Source: Flavobacterium lotistagni (GTDB lineage: Bacteria; Bacteroidota; Bacteroidia; Flavobacteriales; Flavobacteriaceae). From it: 64,000 nt of DNA. A program made the translations under genes and the position numbers. A model generated the notes under the pieces. The model did not search any database. It was not told where the DNA came from and saw only the letters and a list, made by a program, of their open reading frames with translations. Numbering within the stretch: the stretch's first letter is position 1; every line of letters starts with the position of its first letter. Positions 58,951 through 64,000 of the stretch are shown here, one piece after another. The DNA lies in the NCBI RefSeq assembly GCF_011392125.1, contig NZ_JAAJBU010000003.1, positions 186,001-250,000 on the forward strand, read 5' to 3'.

Positions 58951-59268
58951 TTACAACAAGGCGTTTAAGCTATCGGCGTAAGTTTGTTTTGGAGCTACAC
59001 CTACTTGGCGGCCCACTACTTCTCCATTTTGGAATACCAATACGGTCGGGATGTTTCTTACACCATATTTTGCGGCAAATTCCTGATTGGCATCTACGTC
59101 TACTTTTCCGATGACGGCACGACCTGCAAATTCTTCGCTGATTTCATCAATGATTGGGCCTACCATTCTACAAGGGCCACACCAAGCTGCCCAAAAGTCT
59201 ACCATTACCGGTTTGTCTGATTTTAAAACTACTTCATCAAAAGTAGCATCGGTTATTGCTAAAGCCAT
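58951..59268 (-). CDS. trxA: Thioredoxin
   Basis: Encodes 105 residues. The active site WAAWCGPCRMVGP carries Cys30 and Cys33, and the cis-Pro region is VRNIPTVLVFQNG. There is no signal peptide, so it is the cytoplasmic disulfide reductant for ribonucleotide reductase, peroxiredoxins and others. Length is standard. It has its own -7 box and terminator and lies between the GATase-like lipoprotein and the O-antigen-ligase-like gene. Confidence 0.95.
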   Translation of the reverse strand: MALAITDATFDEVVLKSDKPVMVDFWAAWCGPCRMVGPIIDEISEEFAGRAVIGKVDVDANQEFAAKYGVRNIPTVLVFQNGEVVGRQVGVAPKQTYADSLNALL

Positions 59269-59295
59269 AATTATTTTTGATTAGTATTATGCCGA

Positions 59296-59303
59296 CAAAA
59301 GTA
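59296..59303 (-). promoter_or_regulatory. Bacteroidota -7 element (TACTTTTG) of trxA
   Basis: Exact match on the minus strand, 27 bp before the trxA start. Confidence 0.58.
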
Positions 59304-59445
59304 AGGATTAAAACCTGAACATCCACCCAATTAAAAATTACTTTTCACTATTACAGCATAGCTAAATTCTAACCCAACGATTTCAAATTCTAAATGCCAT
59401 CCATCAAATTCTAATTGACCAATAAACTAAATTTGGGCATTTGAT

Positions 59446-59453
59446 TACATTTG
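59446..59453 (+). promoter_or_regulatory. Bacteroidota -7 element (TACATTTG)
   Basis: Exact match, 25 bp before the O-antigen-ligase-like gene. I see nothing else in the 210-bp gap 59269-59478 apart from the trxA promoter. Confidence 0.55.
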
Positions 59454-59478
59454 TTTCAAAGCTTAGACCTGAATTTCA

Positions 59479-60870
59479 ATGGATACAGTTATACCTTCTT
59501 GGGCCACAAATTTATCTGCTGATAAAAAGTATTTCTTCTTGCTATTTCTTCACATTATTCTTGGTAGTGTACTATTTCAAAACCCGAGTTTGGGAACTTA
59601 TTACGGAATTGCAACAGCTTTGCTCGGGGTTTTATATATTCTTTGGAACCAAAACAAGAATCATGAAGTGCTTCAAGTGGCAGGTTATCTTATCGGTAAT
59701 GAGGTTTTACTGCGAATGACCAGTAATTTTTTGAATTATGAGTTTGTAAAATGTGGATTGGTATTACTTGCCGGTTTGGGTGTTTTCTATGATGGGTTTT
59801 CGAAAAAGTCATTTCCCTACTGGATTTATCTTTTAGCTCTTGTGCCGAGTGTTGTGTTTGAAAAAGATCTAACAGCACTTACAAAAAGTACTTTTAACGG
59901 AATTGTATTCGACCTTTCTGGCCCAATTTGTTTGGGAGCACTTGCCATCTATGCCTTTGATAAAAAACTCACTTTGAGAGCGCTAAATAAAGTTATTATT
60001 GCCATGGGACTTCCCATCTTGAGTTGTGGGGTTTATGTCTTTTTATATAGTCCTGAGGTCGATACTTATATGCGAGGTGTTTCTTCCAACGCCATGTTCT
60101 CTGGTGGTTTTGGCCCTAACCAAGTGGCTACAGTATTGGGTTTAGGCATGTTTGTTTTCTTTATGCAGTTTGTGATTATGATCAATAAAAAAGCACTCAG
60201 TTTGATTAATTTGTCGATTTCAGCTTTTTTGTGTTATGTGGGATTGATGACCTTCTCACGTGGCGGAATGATTACAGGATTGGCGATTTGCGTGGTTTTT
60301 TTAGGCTCTGTCTATTGTTTCTCTGATGCTTTTGGAAAGACGATTGCTAAAATAGGCGCGATGTATTTCACACTGTCTGTTTTATTGGTGGTGGGGCTAA
60401 TTTATTACCAAACCAACGGGCTAATCCTGAACCGATATACCAATCGAGACCATCGGGGCAACCTATTAAAAGAGCGAGATTTCGACCGTAAAGGTTTGGC
60501 GGAATTGCAAATTAAATTATTTATTGAGAACCCAATCTTAGGCACTGGACCTGGAGAACGGATTAAAATTAATCAAGCTGAAAACGCGAGAGTGTTCAGT
60601 TCGCATGATGAAATAACCAGACTCTTGGCTGAACATGGTATCAGCGGTTTGCTTAGTATTTTGATTTTGATTCTCACACCACTGGTGTTGTTTTTCAAAA
60701 CCCGACATAATGTCTATCTGGCTGTTTTTTTTGCTTTCTGGTTTTTATCCATCAACCATTCTGGCATGCGCACGGCTGCTCCCGCTTTTTTATATGCGTT
60801 GATGCTTTTCAAAGTGGATCTCGGGCAAAAAAGCTTCTTCAGGAAACCATTAGAACCAAGTATTAGTTGA
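59479..60870 (+). CDS. O-antigen ligase/polymerase-like membrane protein (Wzy/WaaL family)
   Basis: Encodes 463 residues with about eleven to twelve hydrophobic segments. The large loop before the last helices has NPILGTGPGERI and HDEITRLLAEHGISGLL, the pattern of the O-antigen ligase/polymerase family (PF04932 type), in which a His/Arg pair in this loop is important. It would join or polymerise glycan on a lipid carrier at the periplasmic face of the inner membrane. Only scattered glycosyltransferases occur elsewhere in the window. Its stop overlaps the convergent dnaE gene by 8 bp. Confidence 0.78.
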   Translation: MDTVIPSWATNLSADKKYFFLLFLHIILGSVLFQNPSLGTYYGIATALLGVLYILWNQNKNHEVLQVAGYLIGNEVLLRMTSNFLNYEFVKCGLVLLAGLGVFYDGFSKKSFPYWIYLLALVPSVVFEKDLTALTKSTFNGIVFDLSGPICLGALAIYAFDKKLTLRALNKVIIAMGLPILSCGVYVFLYSPEVDTYMRGVSSNAMFSGGFGPNQVATVLGLGMFVFFMQFVIMINKKALSLINLSISAFLCYVGLMTFSRGGMITGLAICVVFLGSVYCFSDAFGKTIAKIGAMYFTLSVLLVVGLIYYQTNGLILNRYTNRDHRGNLLKERDFDRKGLAELQIKLFIENPILGTGPGERIKINQAENARVFSSHDEITRLLAEHGISGLLSILILILTPLVLFFKTRHNVYLAVFFAFWFLSINHSGMRTAAPAFLYALMLFKVDLGQKSFFRKPLEPSIS

Positions 60871-63800
60871 GTTTGAAGTTGACCTGCATTTTTTCAAGTT
60901 CCTGCAACAATTCACCTGAGATTTTAATTTTAAGTTTTCTGCTTGGCATCTGAAGCCGGGTCACTACACGTGTTTCCTCCACTTCCGTGGTCATGGTCAT
61001 TGGGGCGTTGTCTTCACTCAAAATTTCCTCGTCTGTTGGAATTTCGTCAGTATCACCTACTATTTCAGTTGAAGGCACCTCCACTTGTTTCTTTACGGTT
61101 TCGAGTTCTAGTACTTCAAAATCCACATGGTGTTCGCCTTTGTTGGATTGGAAAATAGTACTCAGTTTGGTAATCATCTCAGACTGCAAATCTTGAATAT
61201 TGAGATGAATGATGAGTTTCTTGGCAAAAGCCGGCAATACGTCCTGAAGGTATTGCACCAGCAAAAACTGCAATCTGGGTTCGCCTTTTTTGCCTGTTTC
61301 TTTGTCGGCCCAGCCTTCTTTAACAGCTACTTTCATATAAGTGAAATTATTCTGAATCAAGAAATGGCGGAACTTCAAATACTCCTCACCAAAAATTCGG
61401 AATTCGTAACTTTCGTCGTAGCCTTCCATTACGAACGAAGCCCAACCCTTGCCGTTTTTGGCGGTACGATGTTGAACATTGGTAATGATACCTCCGAAAC
61501 TCAGTGTTTTATTAAGATATTGTTCGAGATTCTTGAGTGCTTCCAGTTTGGCACTGCAGAAATATTGCATCTCAAATTTATAATCGTCCAGCGGATGTCC
61601 CGAAATATAAATCCCGACGACTTCTTTTTCTTTGGCGAGTTTCTCCATCGTGCTCCAATCTTCACAAGGAGGCACTACCGGTTCAGGAATTTGCACATTG
61701 CTGGCTTCTCCGAACAAACTCACTTGCGAGGAATTTTCGTTCTCCTGAAATTTTGCTCCGTAGCGCATGGCTTTTTCCAAGAACGTGATGCCGTCACCTT
61801 CATCGTGGAAATACTGTGCGCGACTGGTTCCTGTGAAAGAGTCAAAACCACCGGCCAACGCCAGATTTTCAAAAGCTTTTTTATTGGCAGCCCGCAAGTC
61901 AATGCGCTTGGCCAAATCGAAAATGGACTTGTATTTTACTTCTTTTCGGTTCTGCACGATGGTTTCTACCGCGCCCATTCCAACGCCTTTGATGGCGCCC
62001 ATTCCGAAGCGCACCGCATAATTTTCGTTTACGGTAAATTTATAGAAAGATTCGTTGACATCCGGCCCGAGAACTTGCAAGCCCATGCGTTTACATTCTT
62101 CCATAAAGAACGATACTTGTTTGATATCGCTCATGTTGTTGGAGAGCACAGCCGCCATGTATTCTGCCGGATAATTGGCCTTGAGGTAAGCTGTTTGGTA
62201 AGCCACCCAAGCATAACAGGTCGAGTGCGATTTGTTGAACGCATATTCGGCAAAGGCTTCCCAATCTTTCCAGATTTTTTCGAGTTTTTCTTCCGAATGG
62301 CCTTTTGCTGCGGCTTGACTTACGAATTTGGGCTTCATTTTATCGAGTACGTCGCGCTGTTTTTTTCCCATCGCTTTACGCAAAACATCGGCATCACCTT
62401 TAGAGAAATCGGCCAGTTTCTGAGACAAAAGCATTACTTGCTCCTGATAAACCGTGATTCCGTAGGTGTCTTTGAGCAATTCTTCGCAAGCTTCTAGGTC
62501 GTATTCAATCGGTTCCTCGCCATTTTTTCGTTTGATGAAACTCGGGATGTAAGCAATCGGACCCGGGCGATACAAAGCGTTCATGGCGATTAAGTCGTTG
62601 AAAACAGTAGGTTTGAGTTCCTTCATGTATTTCTGCATTCCGGCACTTTCATATTGGAAAATCCCGACCGTTTCACCGCGTTGAAAAAGTTCGTAAGTTT
62701 TCGCATCGTCAATCGGAAATTCATCGGGGTTGAGTTCCACGCCGGTGCGGTATTTTACGAGTTTGACGGTATCTTTAATAAGCGTTAAGGTCTTCAGCCC
62801 GAGGAAGTCCATCTTGAGCAAGCCGGCGCTTTCTACCACTGAGTTATCGAATTGCGTGACGAACAAATCCGAATCTTTTGCCGTAGCTACCGGAACGAAA
62901 TTGGTAATGTCGTCAGGAGTAATAATCACACCGCAAGCATGGATGCCCGTGTTGCGTAAATTTCCTTCGAGTACTTTGGCTTGTTGGATGGTTTCCCCGC
63001 TCAGGTCTTCTTCTTTAGAAAGGTTGATGAGTTCCTTGATGCGGTCGAAATCTTCTGGGCGCAAAACCTTCTTAATCTCAGCTTCCTGATCAGTTAAAAA
63101 GCGCGACAAACTCCATTTTGATGGAATCATGCCGGGAATCAGCTTGGCAATCTTGTCGGCTTCGAATAAGGGTAAATCTAGAACTCTTGCGGTATCACGA
63201 ATCGCGGATTTGGCGGCCATCGTACCATAAGTAATAATCTGCGCGACTTGTTTTGAACCGTATTTGTTGATCACATAATCCATGACTTTGCTACGGCCTT
63301 CATCGTCAAAATCAATATCGATATCAGGCAAAGACACACGGTCTGGATTCAAAAAACGCTCAAAAAGCAAGTTGTACATCAGTGGGTCGATGTTGGTAAT
63401 ACCGAGGCAATAAGCCACCACGGAACCCGCGGCAGAACCCCGGCCCGGCCCAACGGAAACGCCCATATTTCGGGCTGCAGCAATGAAATCCTGAACAATC
63501 AAAAAGTAACCCGGATAACCCGAATTCTCAATTGTGGTGAGTTCAAAATCGATGCGCTCCTGAATTTCAGGCGTGATTTCTCCATATCGCCTTTTGGCAC
63601 CCGCAAAAGTCAAGTGTTTCAAGTAAGCGTTCTCGCCGCGTTTGCCGCCATCGGTTAAATCTTCAGGCACGACAAAATCTTGCGGAATTTCGAATTTCGG
63701 CAATAACACTTCGCGCGCCAAATTGTATGATTCGATTTTGTCGATAATTTCTGTAATGTTGGAAATGGCTTCGGGGCAATCGTGAAAAAGCCGTTTCATT

Positions 63801-64000
63801 TCCTCGCCCGACTTGAAGTAGTATTCTTGGTTTGGCAAACCGTAACGGTAACCACGGCCACGACCAATCGGAGTAGTTTGTTTTTCACCGTCGCGCACAC
63901 AAAGCAAAATGTCGTGGGCATTGGCATCTTCTTTATTGATGTAGAAAGTGTTGTTGGTCGCTACAACTTTAACCTGGTGTTTTTTGGACAAAGCGAGCAA
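60863..64000 (-). CDS. dnaE: DNA polymerase III alpha subunit, C-terminal 1045 residues (start beyond window)
   Basis: The gene is open to the right edge, so the N-terminal part including most of the PHP domain is missing here; the TTG at the edge is not a start. The C-family polymerase palm motif LPDIDIDFDDEGRSKVMDYV carries the catalytic aspartates, preceded by GPGRGSAAGSVVAYCLGI. Later motifs include QYESAGMQKYM and YNK-type AFNKSHSTCYAWVAYQTAYL. An OB-fold (LSFGGIITNVQHRTAKNGKGWA) and an acidic tail end the protein. It is the replicative polymerase, and it is of the DnaE type, not PolC. Confidence 0.95.
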   Translation of the reverse strand: MLALSKKHQVKVVATNNTFYINKEDANAHDILLCVRDGEKQTTPIGRGRGYRYGLPNQEYYFKSGEEMKRLFHDCPEAISNITEIIDKIESYNLAREVLLPKFEIPQDFVVPEDLTDGGKRGENAYLKHLTFAGAKRRYGEITPEIQERIDFELTTIENSGYPGYFLIVQDFIAAARNMGVSVGPGRGSAAGSVVAYCLGITNIDPLMYNLLFERFLNPDRVSLPDIDIDFDDEGRSKVMDYVINKYGSKQVAQIITYGTMAAKSAIRDTARVLDLPLFEADKIAKLIPGMIPSKWSLSRFLTDQEAEIKKVLRPEDFDRIKELINLSKEEDLSGETIQQAKVLEGNLRNTGIHACGVIITPDDITNFVPVATAKDSDLFVTQFDNSVVESAGLLKMDFLGLKTLTLIKDTVKLVKYRTGVELNPDEFPIDDAKTYELFQRGETVGIFQYESAGMQKYMKELKPTVFNDLIAMNALYRPGPIAYIPSFIKRKNGEEPIEYDLEACEELLKDTYGITVYQEQVMLLSQKLADFSKGDADVLRKAMGKKQRDVLDKMKPKFVSQAAAKGHSEEKLEKIWKDWEAFAEYAFNKSHSTCYAWVAYQTAYLKANYPAEYMAAVLSNNMSDIKQVSFFMEECKRMGLQVLGPDVNESFYKFTVNENYAVRFGMGAIKGVGMGAVETIVQNRKEVKYKSIFDLAKRIDLRAANKKAFENLALAGGFDSFTGTSRAQYFHDEGDGITFLEKAMRYGAKFQENENSSQVSLFGEASNVQIPEPVVPPCEDWSTMEKLAKEKEVVGIYISGHPLDDYKFEMQYFCSAKLEALKNLEQYLNKTLSFGGIITNVQHRTAKNGKGWASFVMEGYDESYEFRIFGEEYLKFRHFLIQNNFTYMKVAVKEGWADKETGKKGEPRLQFLLVQYLQDVLPAFAKKLIIHLNIQDLQSEMITKLSTIFQSNKGEHHVDFEVLELETVKKQVEVPSTEIVGDTDEIPTDEEILSEDNAPMTMTTEVEETRVVTRLQMPSRKLKIKISGELLQELEKMQVNFKLN

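Noticed and set aside
61127..62497. 456-codon open frame on the plus strand
   Set aside because: It lies wholly inside dnaE on the opposite strand; dnaE is an unmistakable conserved gene and the antisense product resembles nothing.

Overview
The window looks like chromosomal DNA from a member of the Flavobacteriaceae (Bacteroidota), most likely Flavobacterium or a close relative. The signs are: many promoters with the Bacteroidota -7 box TAnnTTTG; two proteins ending in a type IX secretion (T9SS) sorting domain; a SusC-like TonB-dependent receptor; a ribosomal protein S16 with a long acidic tail; abundant lipoproteins; and four copies of a palindromic intergenic repeat that I associate with Flavobacterium genomes.

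Layout. 0-3 kb: the end of a DUF3050 protein, an SGNH-hydrolase lipoprotein and a LytS/LytTR two-component pair. 3-6 kb: an iron-sulfur/redox group (ferredoxin, thioredoxin-reductase-like ferredoxin-NADP reductase, Nfu scaffold, Mrp/ApbC ATPase), with two palindromic repeats between the genes. 6-7.7 kb: a packed operon trmB - LysE-type exporter - alkyltransferase-like protein. 7.8-17.3 kb: a glycosyltransferase, a PhoR/PhoB-like pair, a large TonB-dependent receptor, a beta-helix lipoprotein and two T9SS cargo proteins. 17.3-36.1 kb: mostly housekeeping genes (tyrS, hemW, rimM, rpsP, ruvC, tRNA-Leu, tRNA-Asp), two glycosyltransferases, a flippase-like membrane protein, a DUF4407 protein, an M20 dipeptidase and a DUF58 protein. 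57.8-64 kb: a GATase-like lipoprotein, trxA, an O-antigen-ligase-like protein and the C-terminal 1045 residues of dnaE.

The striking part is 36.2-57.8 kb. It holds four tandem copies of one three-gene cassette. Each copy has a large exported fibre-like protein on the minus strand, divergent from a plus-strand pair: a LytTR response regulator and a histidine kinase with an apparently periplasmic TPR sensor domain. The four fibres share their N-terminal region but differ in shaft repeats and in C-terminal domain: two end in an S74 intramolecular chaperone with a Ser-Lys pair, two in another roughly 95-residue domain. All four divergent intergenic regions carry a related element, a direct repeat of period 20 bp (core on the fibre strand close to CGTTNRY, as in LytTR sites). 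It lies 27-28 bp upstream of the fibre -7 box every time; the second repeat is degraded in copy 3. My reading is that each kinase/regulator pair switches on its own fibre gene and possibly itself. Near-identical blocks at the 3' ends of the kinases, and a 501-bp duplication inside the fourth fibre gene, show that the array is still recombining. The array lies between a DUF58 gene and a lipoprotein-trxA-dnaE segment, so it may be an accessory insertion.

Limits: all functions come from reading motifs by eye. No alignment, structure or database search was run.
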